From Tetrahymena elliotti 4EA (Eukaryota; Ciliophora; Oligohymenophorea; Hymenostomatida; Tetrahymenidae), in the NCBI GenBank assembly GCA_000231825.2, contig AFXF02001838.1:57053-121052 (forward strand): a DNA stretch of 64,000 nt, written 5' to 3'. Positions 1 to 13,500 of the stretch are shown here, piece after piece. The translations under genes were made by a program, and so were the position numbers. The notes under the pieces were generated by a model, which was given only the letters and a program-made list of their open reading frames with translations, was not told where the DNA came from and did not search any database. How positions within the stretch are numbered: the first letter of the stretch is position 1; each line of letters begins with the position of its first letter.

Positions 1-1561
1 TCATCTGTTTGTGTATATAGAATGTTATTCAAATTAGATATTGAAGTTTCTATAGAGTAAAAGTATTTATCGTCTGGATTTTACTGAAAGCTTTGCAAGA
101 TTCTTGAAAGCTGATAACTGCTTTCGTTTGCATTTCCCTAATCTCCAGCTTTGTAATAGTTATATTAAATTTAATTCTATAAACCACTTTTGCTATTAGT
201 AGAGCCTGATGCTGCCTAGGCTGGAAAGAAATTTTTATTGCTAGCTTTTTGCATCATTGAACTCATGTCAAATTAATTTGTTTGATTACGATTTTATTAT
301 TATAGGTATACTTTGTTTGGCTATTAATTCATGTAGAAAGCATTCATACCATTATATTAAGCAGAAATATGCTAATTACTGGGCAAGCCATCAGTTTTTT
401 ATAGTTTAGTTTTGTTTTCCATTCTTTGATGAAAGCTAAGAGTGACATCAAGTTCTTGGAGCATATTCGAACACTCCTTAGGAATTTCTTTCTTTTTTTA
501 TGCCTTATTACCATTTGAATCTTCTTCTTCTGTATTTAATTAACTATCCTCAGTGTTGTTATTGTTAGATGTTTCAAAATTTAATTATTTTTTAATGCGC
601 TAGTATTCTATTCTGCGACGCTTATCATGATATCTATTCATTACATTACCTATGCTTACCATAAATAACCTTGGGATATCTTTATGATATTTATAATATT
701 CTGTTAAGTCACGCATCTTAGCAGGCTGTTGGTTTTTATGGTAAAACCTCTTTAAAAATTCTTCTTCTTCATCAAAAGTTTCTAAATCACGAAATCTGAT
801 AACAACTTTGGTTGAAGCATTTCCCAATATATCATTTATATCTTTAGAGTAGAAATAATTTTATGATGAAGAATATTTAGAATAAAGAGCTTTATTAAGT
901 AAAGGACCAAAGCTATGATAAGCAGTAAATTTTTAGCAAAAAATACACTGCTCACGAATCAAAGCTATCTCCTATTAAGCTGCTACTACCATTTGTTGCT
1001 AACTTTATGACTAACTCTAATGTTAATTCTAAGATCCTCGCTTTCTAGATGATTGTGTTGTATTTTGACTTGAAAAATTAGTTGCAGAACTACCTGCAAC
1101 ACCTACTTTTTAGTAAGTTTTGATAACCTTATAGTTGTTACCGTTAATTGTGCCTTGCTACTAATTTAAATTTTGAGAATTACTTTAACTATCTTAATTT
1201 TAATAATTCTAATTATTTTAGTTGCTCAGGGAATTGTTACTTCCAATGTTAGGTGCGGCATTGTTGAATCTTTAAATTTATTAACCAGTAGACTATCCAG
1301 TTAATTGCTGTTAATTATTTTTATTTGATTAAAAATTGCTATTTATGTTTTCACTAAGGAGCATCTAATTTTATCCCTCTCTTAATTGTAATTAATTGCT
1401 GCTACTACTACTACTCATTTGCCCATTCTGCTTTTGGTTTTAGAATTCACCCTTAAACTATTTATAAAATGTATATTTATTTAAACTGTTGATCTACTTT
1501 TTTTAATAAATAAATAAATCACTTTATCTTATGAGATTACGTTGAGTTGATTTGCAGACAT
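1..1561 (-). CDS. Gln/Asn-rich protein of unknown function, 3' end off the window
   Basis: Partial gene reading leftwards; the frame is still open at base 1 after about 504 codons. TAA and TAG are read as Gln. Exon 1 is 1541-1561 (M-S-A-N-Q-L-N). A 47-nt intron (1494-1540, GTA...TAG) must be removed, because the unspliced frame meets a TGA. Exon 2 opens with Ser, Gln and Asn-rich low-complexity sequence. It is followed by a more ordered block at about 560-960, with an acidic Glu run, the phrase HKDIPRLF and the basic stretch YHDKRRRIEY. A second disordered Gln/Asn/Ser-rich part runs to the window edge. The central block looks like a conserved domain, but I do not recognise the family. It has no signal peptide or membrane segment in the visible part. 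Gene presence is well supported by long open frame and splice sites; function is unknown. Confidence 0.75.
1494..1540 (-). other. Intron 1 of the left-edge Gln/Asn-rich gene
   Basis: A 47-nt AT-rich segment begins with GTAATC and ends with AGTAG on the minus strand. Removing it joins the first seven codons in phase 0 to the long downstream frame and avoids an in-frame TGA. Confidence 0.65.
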
Positions 1562-4486
1562 CTAATAGTTTTCTTCAATGACTACTTATAAACTAACTTA
1601 TCTTTCCAGAGAGTTTTTAAGTCTATTAACTATTTTATTCTTTGGCGATCGTGGCTTAATAAATTTTAATTTAAAAAGAGGAGTTCTATGTCAGATGTTC
1701 TTATGACTCTTCTTCTTTCGCCGCTTATCTTTATTTGATTATTTTAATAATTTTCTCTTTGTTTTGTTATTTAATTTCTTTGATTGGTGTTTTGTAAAGC
1801 TATTGAATATATTTCTTGTCAATTAATTGAATTATAACAACTTGAATTATGTGTAAAGAAAAAAAAATTCAATTAATTTATCAAAGAAAAATTTAATCAA
1901 AACTAATAAAAAACTAATATATATATTTATAGTAAATAAATTATTGAATGTTAACTTCTTAATTATCTCTCCAAATTTTTTTACAATTTGATATACAAAC
2001 ATACATTCATACCATCAGATACAAGATAGAAGATTTTGATTTTTTAAATGAGTAAAAAGAAAATAGGAAAGTGTATTTCTAACACATTTTAGCTTTGCGT
2101 TACATAATATTTGCAATTTAGAACTCCATTTCTCAAATTATATTAAACATTTTGGAAATGAATCACAGATTCTATACAAAAAATGACATTTTCCATAATT
2201 ATTCCAATTTTTTCATCACCTCCCTTAATTTATTAAAATTTAACAACTTCAATAACATTATATAAGTCTATGAATTTTGTATTTACCTAACTTTTTCTAA
2301 TTTCAATCAATAAATTATTCCCTAAAATGTATCATAATTTAAGTGGAGAGCTACTTACAAATATCCAGAATAAGATTAATAATTTTTGTTTTCATGCCAG
2401 AAAAAATAAAAAACTTTTCTTTTGCCAATCAAAAAATTTTTATTCAATCTTAAAGTAAAATAGTTCTTTTCTCCCTCTGTCATATTGTAATTTCTCAGTA
2501 ACTTTATTCTAATAAAATGTTTATATTTTAAATGAATTTCTTTTCTTATTTTATAAGCGAAATCATTTAAATACTTTTTTTATTTGACATAAAAACATGT
2601 AGAAAGTGAATATTTGTTAAACTAAAATCCAATACTAAATTAAGTATTGTATAACTTATGGTCAATAATGAATTGCATTTGTTGTAAATTTATACTTTCA
2701 ATTAAAGTAATAAACAGCACATTTCAAAATTGATCATTAATAAATAGTTAAATAATATTCACAAATTTTGATTATAAACTTCCTTTACACTTAATTAAAT
2801 TATACAACCAACCAATGATTTAAATTAATATAAAAGATATCTTCTTAAGGAAAAAAAATTAAAAGTGATAAGTCCCTCAAACAAAACCATTTTACATACA
2901 CTTTCAACTATTTCTATTAATTTAATTCTCTAAAATAATCTTAAACTAAGCTAGAAATAATACATTTTCAAATATTATTTTACTTTCTTCTTTGATATTC
3001 TTTATTATGGAATTATGCAAGTAAATTGAATTTTTCAGATAATGATTCTAATCCGTTAAAAATTAATTGTTTTTAACTCACAATGAATTATTAAATACTT
3101 ATACAAACAATAGCAATTAAATAAGTAAGATGCATTTTTTGATCAATTAATTGAAGAGTTACAAAAATTTAAAAATAAATATTTAAAAAGTAAGTGGTAT
3201 TTTTTAAATTTATTCAAATAATTAAATTTTTTTCAATATCTACTGTTAGAAAAATTTAAACAGAGAGAATTCTTTTTTTTCAGTAACATTATGAAAAAAT
3301 ATCATTTATTTATGCAAGAGAAAAATGTACTTTTTAAACCAAATATTTTGAATAATAAATAAAACTATTTGATCCTTTTTCCTCATCATATAACCAGCAA
3401 TCATCTATAGCTTGCTGTAATATAGAAAAGCAAATATTGATTTATCTATTTGGATACTTTAATTAGGAGAAATAACATGAGTAGGAACTTTAATTTAACT
3501 AACTTTCTATTAATCAACTTAAATATTTTATTTTAAAATTATTACCTCATAAAAATAATAATCATAACTTTTAAAAAGAAATATTTTTTTTATTTAATAT
3601 AAATTATCAATAAAAACTAAAATATCAATGATTTAGTAAATAATTTCGAACTCAAATATTCCTTTATAATTCATATTTTTATAATTAAAATCAAATAAAT
3701 TTTTTTATTATTTAATTTATAATTTAGAAAGTATTTATTCTACAAAATATACCCAAATAAGCCAAACCAAGCATTATTTTTTCATAAGGTTTTAGAAAAA
3801 TGAAAAAACTTACTATATAAAACAAAGTTCAAAAAAGCATAAAGCGCTCTAAACAAATTAAAATCTTCTGATCAAATCAATTAATCTTAGAATATTTTCT
3901 AATTGATTACACTAAAATTCAATCTTCTACTAAAATGATTATTATTTTTTAACAGGGTTTAAAAAAATTTAAATACTCTTAAATAAATAAATTAAGTTAA
4001 ATAGTATTTTTATTTTTCTTAAATCACATCATAAAAATCATAACAGTTTTTTAATATTAGAGAATTTATTTCTGTCTATTATCTTCCACAAAAATATAAG
4101 AAATATTACTCTAAAAAATGATTCTTATTCTTATGAAGGAATAAAATTTATTTAAAAATGATTTTGAAAAAATTCAATTTAATCAATTTTTAATAAACAA
4201 TTATTATTAAATTAAATTGAGTTTTATTAAATTTGAATTTACTCATTTAATCAATTTTTAAGATAATATTTACCTAAAAAGAAGAGAGTCTATGCAAATT
4301 ATTTACTTTTCTTATTTTACAAATTTAATAAACATTTTGTAAATTTGTTTTGCAATTTTTTTTATTATTATTTCAAAAATTGATGTTTGATAAGGAAATA
4401 TCCATGTTTATCAGAAAAAATATAAAAATAAATCTGTTTTTAATTTAGTAAATTTCTTAAGTATTATCATTTAGGCAACATTATCA
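1562..4486. other. AT-rich intergenic region
   Basis: About 2.9 kb between two divergently transcribed genes. It is dominated by A and T runs, and no frame shows the compositional shift (G/C at codon positions 1-2, Asp/Glu/Gly/Pro codons) seen in the real genes here. It presumably holds the 5' flanks of both neighbours. No RNA gene or repeat family was recognised. Confidence 0.6.
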
Positions 4487-5668
4487 ATGTTAGAGCAAAA
4501 TCAAATTAAATGTTATGAAAATGATCTAAGAGATTAACAGACAATTTAAAAATAAGCAGAAGTTATCAAATATTTCTGTGATAGAAATAGAGCAGCATTT
4601 TAGGATTATTTAAACTAAGAATTGAGCATTTTATAATCTAAGTTTTCATTAGAAAATTAGTAGAAATAGTAACCCTTAATTTAAAGAGCCAAATTTGAAG
4701 ATGGAAGATTTATTGACTATAGAGATAACATAGAAAATAAAGAAAGCTTTCATTTCAAGGATAAAACTATTATTTTTATTTCAGGAATACCTTCAGGAAT
4801 AAGATACTTTGGCAAAATTGAAAAAGCAATAGGAAATGATTTTTGTCGTATGATCAATCTTTATATTCCAGGATTTGATAAAAAAGATGAGAGAAGAGGA
4901 GCTTACCAAGGAAAATTCGATTAACTGGTATAACTGATTGATGACTTTATGACATTGTTAAACACTAAACAAGCAATTTTTGTTGTTCACTCTTATGGTG
5001 GATTGATAGTAAAAAATTTTGCCTATTTCAAGCCTTAAAGAGTTGAAGCCTTAGTTTAATTAGCTTCTATCCCTCTCTCTTTGTGGGTAGGAATAAAATA
5101 ATATTATACTATAGAAAAATAAAGATACTTAATAAACTCAAATAATCTTACTTTTGAATAATTCTAAGATGAAAAATTTAGAGAACATTTAAATGAAGTC
5201 ATTAATGTAAATAGAAAGTAGCTTTTAAGTCTCCCATAAAGTGATTAAGATTAAATAGGACCTGCTGCTCTATTTTCTTTCTCAGAGATAATCCCAAAAC
5301 TCAAGCTTAAATTGAGTGTTCCTGGTAGATATAATGAATTATTTTCTCGTTTCAGGAAATTAGATAAATAGATACCTAGACTATTTGCTTATTCACCAAT
5401 TGATAATGTAGTTTTAGCCTCAACAATAGAAGAGGAAATATATGAATTTGTTTTTGCTGAGCATTCAATAAAAAGAAGAATATTATAACCTGTATCAAAA
5501 ATTCCTCATTTAGATTCATAAGATTTCAGCTCGAATTATGTTTTTAGATTCGATGATGCAACACATAGTATTCATCATGAAAAGGGAAGTGAACTAGGCA
5601 TTCTTATAAAACATTTTATCACACAATTAGATTACACAGAAGTTGTTAATAAAATACCTAAGCTTTGA
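4487..5668 (+). CDS. Alpha/beta hydrolase fold protein (lipase/esterase-like)
   Basis: Single-exon gene of 393 residues with TAA/TAG read as Gln and a TGA stop. Residues 1-70 are a Gln-rich, probably helical leader. A strand followed by an oxyanion-type turn (IIFISGIPSG) starts near residue 95. The nucleophile elbow is V-V-H-S-Y-G-G with Ser169 as predicted nucleophile. A late segment YSPIDNVV offers a candidate acidic residue, and D-A-T-H-S-I-H-H (His360 likely) supplies the catalytic His. The order Ser-Asp-His and the spacing fit the alpha/beta hydrolase fold, so hydrolysis of an ester or similar bond is likely; the substrate is not evident. No signal peptide or membrane segment is seen, so it is probably cytosolic. 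The start is the first ATG of the frame. It stands alone, with long AT-rich spacers on both sides. Confidence 0.85.
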
Positions 5669-8600
5669 TGTTTATTTAGTTGCTACTTTGCAAGGTTGAA
5701 TCAAGTGCTTAATTAATGGTTAAAATTTATATATTTACTTTTGTTTATTAGATAAGAGGTTTTACATAATTTAAAGTTGTTTATCAAATCCATATTAATG
5801 AATCAATTAATAAAATAAGTAAAAAATATTAGAATAATAAGAAGAAGTATTCTTTTATTTAATTAGTTATTATCTAATGATATCTTTTATATTTTTATTT
5901 TTTACTTAATATGTATGATATTTGTAAACAAAAATTAATTTTTAGTTTCAGTAATTATTTGATTTTGATGAATTGTATAAAAAGTTACTTCCTTTATTAA
6001 TTACAAAGAAATTCTACGTAATATATTTAGAATTCATGTTTATTTTATTTTATAAAAACTATTTTTTCTTTTTACTCAAAATACCTTAAATTATATTAAT
6101 ATTTAAAGTATATACTAATGCAAATTACATTTTATTCTTTTTTTTTGAAATAGTTATGCTTAATCTTCAGTTTACTTTTATTTAATTTTTGTTTCAACAA
6201 ACAAACAAAAGAACAAAAAATTGATTTTTTTTTTATTAATGTTAATAAAATAAGGGATATTTAATCTTATAAGTTTTTTAAATTGTCTTTGTTACCTCCC
6301 ATCTACAAAAACTCAGTATCAAATAAAAAATAAAGATGATTTATGGTAAACAAATAACACAAAATACTGTTTGTTGTGAAATAAAAAAATTTTTCATGGT
6401 AGTTTTTATCTTCAAAAAATTTGATATGAAGAGAATATGGACTCCTAATAAGACACATTTCTGATTCTAAATTATCCAATATTATTTTTATTCAAAAAAT
6501 AGTTTTTTTATTTAAACATGTTCTTTATCTGAATTTCTTGTTTAATTCCAATTAAATTTTTTTTTTCTAGATTTTTACTGTTCACCAATATGCTTTTATA
6601 AGTACTTTATATCTTGAATAAAACGATATTGGTTCATTTTAAAAAAAGAAAATTGAAAAAGTTAGTAAAGCAAGGAACTTAAGAAATAGTAATAGAAGAA
6701 AAACTTTTTTATTTAAATTTTGTTAACTTTATTCATCAAAATTTGTCTAGAAAATATGTTAATGAAATAGGTATAATTTATAAAAGAAAAGATGGAATGT
6801 TATCCATAAAATAAATCTTAAATTATGTGATCATTGATAATAAAAAATGTTTTGAAGGTTAACTATTTTAAATCTTATTTAAAAAACTGATATTTTTCTC
6901 AATTTGTATAAATTTCTAGATATATTTTTAGTAATTTTAAATTGATATTTTACATTATAATTTACTTTAACAAGTTCAAATATTTTAGATCCTCAATATT
7001 CTTTGTGAAGGTTTTTAAAGACTGAAATAAGATGGTGTATTGATCATAAAGGCTTTTTAACTTTATTTGCTTTTTGATTGCAAATTTATCTCTTAGAGGT
7101 ACGAATTCAGTTAATTAATTTAGAAATCGAAGTTTTTAGTATCAGAAAAAATAAATAAATTTTCTTTGAATTGAATTGAATAAAAATTTATTTCAGTAAA
7201 TTGCACTTCTAAATCTAAAAAACAAAATATATTTAATAGTAGAAACTCTCTATTATCATGAGGTCAAAAATTAAAAAAAATTATTTTATATCAAAAAATA
7301 ATGCTTTTTAAATATAAAGATTGAAGTTTTGATAAGACTTTTTCTTAAAGAATAGGTAATTTAAAGCAAAGTTACTGCAAAAGCAAAAGTTATTAAAGAA
7401 AGTGAAATCTGCTTGATAGAAATGTATTTGAATTTATTCAAATTTTACCCAACTAAATCAAATTTTTTTCTTGAGAAAAATCAAATAAAAATTTTTTAAA
7501 GTTTTCTTGATTGTTATTTAAAATTTTTTTTCTAGAGTTGTCTATTAATCTGTCATAAATATAATAATTGTTTAAGCCTTTACCTCAAATGCTGGCTTTT
7601 ATTTCAAATTTTTTGCTTAAAAATAAGAAATACTTCTAAAATGTTCAATTCAACAAATAAAAATATCTATTTTAATAATGTTTATATGTTCTTTTTGAAA
7701 ATGTTTAAATACATTTTTTAATATGTATCATCAGTCCTCAGTTATATGAATTGATGGCTGGTGCATACCGCTAAAATAAAATATTGACTGGCTTTTATTT
7801 GGAAATTCTTTTTCAAATCTGTAGAAAAAAGGTAAAATTAATGAGATGACTATTTTTTTTATAAATGAGGTTTATTCTCTCATATTTAACCACCCTTCTA
7901 TTTAATGTATATTAACAATAATATTTTTATGATATTGCCATGTTTTATTTATCAAAATATTACAGTAACAATAATTATTAATTTATTTTTTGTCTAATCA
8001 TATTTACATTCTAAATAGAAAATCAGTAATTTCAAAAAATATTTTTATTATTATTATTTTTTTAAGATAAATAACTAAGTGTTTAGAATATCTCATTAAG
8101 AAAATAAAATAAATATTATAGCTCATAAATATAATTATCTCTTAAAAATTTTAGCATTTTCATATTTACTTTAATAAAAATAGAATAAATATGTTTTTAA
8201 GCAACTATCATCAAGTTTTTAAATGATTAAGTTATCATCTCAAGGCCTTTCAATCAATTAGGTATGTGTTTGAGACATTACCTATGACTAAAAATTATGA
8301 ATACTAGTACAGAGAAGTATTTCTTACATACGATTTACAGAGAGAGTAAGATAATAAAAGTAAAGCGATGGAAATAAAAATAGAAAGGAAAAAATGTTCT
8401 TTGATATTATTTGACAAAGGAAAATTCTTAAGATTAATTTTTCTTACAATGCATACCAAAAATTAATTGAAAAAACAATTAGAAAATAACAAAAGCGTGA
8501 TTTTAAGTTTAGCTAGTATAATCTAAAAATTTCGAATTTACAAAGAATAATTTATTTTTAATGTGTTAAGGAATTACGTGTTTCTAGAGATTCGTCAGGG

Positions 8601-10554
8601 GAAAATGATTGATTGCTGATTTGTTTTTTTATGTAATTTATAAATGAATTAAAAAAAACTGAATGATAAGGGGGAAGTCTAATCTCATATTGTAAGTCAT
8701 AATTTTTTTCCCGAGCTTGTTAAAGTGCATAACTGGAATTAGGAATTAGAAGAATTAACTTAAGTATTAAATTAAAAATAAATATTAAGTTTTAATTATT
8801 TCTGTTAGTATGAATAGACATTGTCGGATTTGATAAATACTTTTTTAAAATAATTTATTTTGCAAAGTAACTATTGTTTATTCGTAGAGAATATTTCTAG
8901 ATTTTAGATATACTTGTTACAAAAATATTAATGGTACGCAAACTGCTATTGTGTAAGTTAATATTGATTTAGTAAATCAAAATGAATATCATATTCAGAT
9001 TTATTATTGATAAGCCTGGGGAATATGACGAATAAAAAGAGTAAAAACAAAACTAATTTTTCCCTCTTATCCTACACAATAATCAAACTAATAATTAGAA
9101 TTTAGATATTTTTTTATTTTCTCTTTTAGTTTTCATTACTTTTCTTTCTTTTTTTTCAATTAAATTGTCACTTCCTAATAAAAATTGAAGGAAAAGTTTT
9201 GAAAAACCTAAAGAGATAAAATAACTGAAAGAATTAAAAATTTAAATCCAAAATTTCTTTCTTTTCAAAGACAAATGAAATACAACTGCAATTTAATTAC
9301 ATTTATTTAAAAAGATAAAAATAAATAGTAATTGAATGCATTTTTTTGCATGAATTTTGAATGAAGAAAACAAATAATTTTAAAAAAACATGCATTTGCA
9401 AATGTTGTAGAGAAGGTAATAAGGTATAGTATATGAGGAGAAATTTAGTGTAAATTAAAATTAGAATTAGTTTTATTATTTAAAAAAAAAATTTAGCTGA
9501 AAGTAATGACAAATAAGAATAATCAGGCGTTTCCAAAAATTTATTTTAGCTGGTTGATACTGATTTATAATTAATTCAGCAAATTATGCAATTACAATTT
9601 ATCTGATTGAATGCTTTCAAATTGAATTTAAAATTTCCTTTGACACATAATACTAATTTATTTAAGAAAAAATTTAATCAGCTAATGAAATTAGAATTTT
9701 GAATCTAATAATTTATCAAGATTCTATTTTCGAACACAAATTTTATAAAATTTTTTTGGTTTTTGACAAAAAAATAAATAATTAAGTAAAGTATTTTGGG
9801 AAAGACATTTTGAAAATATCTAAATTAATTTTGAATTTATTAATTTTATTCATCGTCATTTCAAAAGATTCCCTTACATTTAAAAATTTGGATTTTCAAA
9901 AAGAAGAAATTGTGTTATCTATTAAATATTTGGTATTAATAATATATATTGAAAATTAATTCAAAGCAATCTAAAAAGCGACTTGAATTCGGGGAAAACA
10001 AAGTGGGTTTTAACAATATATTTTTTTTCGCTGTATTAATTTATAGATTGATTGGCCTATTAAGCTAAAATGAACTTCAATTTTTTAACTTTGGTTGCAA
10101 CCTATTAGCATAATTCAAAACTATAAGGAAAATCAATTATATGATCAATAATTAATTTAATATTTTCCTTTTTTATATGATAAATATCAATTTATTAGTT
10201 TTAAAAAAGTGTAGAGAAATCATCTTAAACCTAAATTAAAAAAAAAAAGAAAAAACAAATTAAATAAAAAAAGAAAAAAAAGTAAGATAATCAAAGTAGT
10301 ATATACTTGAGTTATAAAGAATAACCTAAATTTCATTCTGATTAAAGCATTCCGAATATCAAAATCCTAATACTATTCTCAGTATAAACATCCAATAGAG
10401 AATACTCTAAACATTTACAACTCCCCTTTTCACAAACTTATTTGCTAAAATAAAAAGAGCCCTAGCTTTAAAACCTATCAGTTCTAATTTTTTATCATAA
10501 CATCTTTAGATAATCCATATTAACTAACTTCATTAACTAATTTGATCCTCGCAA
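5669..10554. other. Long AT-rich intergenic region with weak ORF islands
   Basis: About 4.9 kb with no gene I can model end to end. Most of it is about 80% A+T with long homopolymer runs. With TGA as the only stop, random AT-rich DNA is open for long stretches, so length alone is not evidence. Several stretches (around 6590-6860, 7200-7750, 8227-8628 and 8660-9000) have slightly higher GC and fairly protein-like translations. They may be exons of a rapidly evolving gene or a decayed gene; see the separate entry at 8227. Confidence 0.5.
8227..8628 (+). pseudogene. ORF island, possible exon or gene remnant
   Basis: An open frame of about 130 codons between two TGA codons, reading TAA/TAG as Gln. 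It translates to a mixed-charge sequence with phrases such as YEYQYREVFLTYDL and KKCSLILFDKGKFLRL rather than plain Asn/Lys/Ile runs. GC is higher than in the flanks. Downstream, 8660-9000 holds another protein-like stretch (FFPELVKVHNWNQELEEL) in a different frame. I could not join these with credible GTA...TAG introns, and no start codon with context is visible. It could be a real multi-exon gene, a degenerate copy of one, or chance. Confidence 0.25.
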
Positions 10555-13500
10555 ATGATTTCAAATACAGACTCTAGTTCAGCTATCTCTGAAAAAATTA
10601 TTTAGACTTTGCCTCTTCCTTAATGTCGCAAGCATCTTATGTCATTAGATTAAGTGTGTACTCATGATTAATGCCCTTTATAATGGCGTCTTATTTGTTA
10701 AGAATGTATTAAAGAAAACCATTTAGCTCACCACACTGATATTTTAGAGCTAAAGAAATTTTTAATAGCTCTTTAAAACAAAATTACCCAAGTAAACAAT
10801 GAAAATAAATTGCTTTAAGACAATTTAGAAAGTCTATTTTCTCAAAATAGTGATCATTTAACTAAATTGAAAGAAAAAATATAATTTTACACTGACTCCT
10901 AAAACACTATGTAAAACGCTTTCAAAATTATTAAAGAATAGGGAAACAATAAGATAAGATAAGTCGAAAATTAACTAAATGAATTTGTCAAGCAAACCAG
11001 CTATACAGGAAAGAATGGTGAAGAAGAAATTAACAATCGTATTAAAGGTATTAAGAATAGTACCTCCATATTAAAGGATCTTAAATTCTATGAACTCTAG
11101 CGTATATAAGAATAAAGCAGAGGTGTATAAAATAACTTCCGCCACATTCTCACAATTCTTGACGGCGCTATCAATGACTCAAATGTTATATAAAATACTT
11201 TCGAAAACACCTCTATTTCCACATCTGATATGATAAAGATAAAACAAAAAAATTAAGAAGAAAAAAATATTGCTAAAATCTCTGAAATATTCCCTACAGT
11301 TAAGGGTAAAGCCAAAAAGAGAGATATTATCAACTTTGTGAATTGGGATTCAGAAAGCAAGGAGCTTAAATATCGTAAATATAATTTTCCTTTATAAATT
11401 TATTAATTTGACAGCTTCTTTCAAATAGAAAAACCATTTGATCAAAATTTTACTTTTTTAATTTTTTTAAAAAGCTTACATAAAGCTTTTTACTTCATTT
11501 TGACATAAATATTAAATGAAAAATATTCCATCTCAAAACAGTAAGCTTATAATCAATAATATTCACCAAATTAAGTGATGTCAAGAATATTAAAATTGTA
11601 TTACTGCTGATGGAAAACGAATGACGGCAATTTTAATTTTATGAGGAATAAATAAATAAATTAATCAAAGATAATGGGTCTCTAATATTTATCCGATACA
11701 TGGATTATTTTTAATAAAAAATTTGATTCAGTTTAAATTACTGCTATTGTCAATTTGGATAACATAATGAATAATGAATAATCTTATCTATTTTATTAAT
11801 TTTCAACCCAAAAAAAAATTAGTATTCTTGAAAGAATTTCATCAATACATTAAAAAATTACATTGCAGTTCAAATAAATTTTCAAAAGGAGAAAACAACT
11901 TATTAAAAAAAAATCTTTCAAAACTAGAAAGACTTTTTCAAAAATGGTAGTAATAGATTAGAAAAAAATAGACGATTTTAAGAGACTTAATGATTTAACT
12001 TAAAATCAATATTTAAAAACCCCCCCTAATAAGCAAAAGAAAGAGATTAACTGATCTATCTATCAATTCATCTCAAAATTTACTGTCTCTTTTTCTAGAC
12101 TGGATTTTTCTTTTTTTAAACAGTAAATTATAAAGTGGTTATCGCATTCGCATTCGTTTCTGAGTAATTTGTATAAATCTTCTTGCTTTTAAGCAAAAAT
12201 GAATTTACTTATTAAAATCCTTAAGCTCGCTCACTCATTCAAGTCAATTCAAGTATAAAGAGTTTTACAAAGTATTAATATGGGAATAGTTATTATAATT
12301 TAATTTAAAACATCAAATTTATTTTACTCTTACACACAGTAGCAACGCGGAATAATTAATTGATAAATAATAAATCTTGATACTAGATTTCCCATTTATT
12401 TATTTCACTTTAAACCCGCTTTTATTGTCTTTCCCTTTTTGTAATGCCCCCAATAATATATTCAATTTTTATTAATTCCTTCTTTTTTACTTTAATCCGT
12501 CTATTTCACTTTTTTAAAAATTCAAATCCACACATCATAGATAAATAGATTCACTCACACAAATAGAACTATTACAAATAAAATTAAAAAATCATCAATC
12601 AAATAATAAATTTTTATTCATAGTAAAACAGAAAAACAAACTTACTAGTTAAGAAATAAACCATTTCGCATTTTCATTAAACATAGAATTCCCCAATCTC
12701 AATCTGATTTATTTTAACTTGATTTTTTTCTGTATTGCCTGGCTAGCATATCTAGTTTTTTAAAATAAATGCAGAAATCAGATATTTTAACAATAAATAC
12801 TTTGTAAATAAACAATGTTTATGAATATCAAATGCTAATTTGGAAAAACAAAGATGATTTATGTTTCATCTTTAAAATTTTTCTTTGAATTAAATGCTAA
12901 AGGAATCATTTTTAATGCTTGCATCATTGCTATCTTTACATTTTTTAATTCAAATTTATGACAATAAAACCCATAAATCAGGGTTAAAGTGAAAAATACC
13001 ATCAATTCCGAATTACAGCATTAAATTTTTAATAATGGAAATATGGAATGCTTAAAATAGCTACTCACTAATGCTGGACTAATTAGGTGGATTTTTTGCT
13101 ATTCTATGCCTGAATTAAAAAAATTGAAAATTTTAATTAGATTTAAGTAGTAATAGATACCATAGTACCATTATTGCTGTAAATTTTAATGTATTATTGA
13201 GCGTTCTACAATTTTTTAATTTTTTTTCTATTCTGATTGAGTTTTTGATTAACTAAATAATAATTTTAACTTTAATACCGATTTTGCAAATTTATGCGTT
13301 ATTAAAACTCTTAGCTAGCAATTGTGATTAATTCAAATATATATTACCTCCTCCTCCTTCCCTTTATAATTTTATTAACTCACATTCCTACTATTCCAGC
13401 TTAGCTGGCTTATTTTATTGATTTAATTATTTCTAACCAACTATTAGTACCTAAATTTATTTTGAGTACATCTGCTTTTATCTATTATCCATTATCAAAA

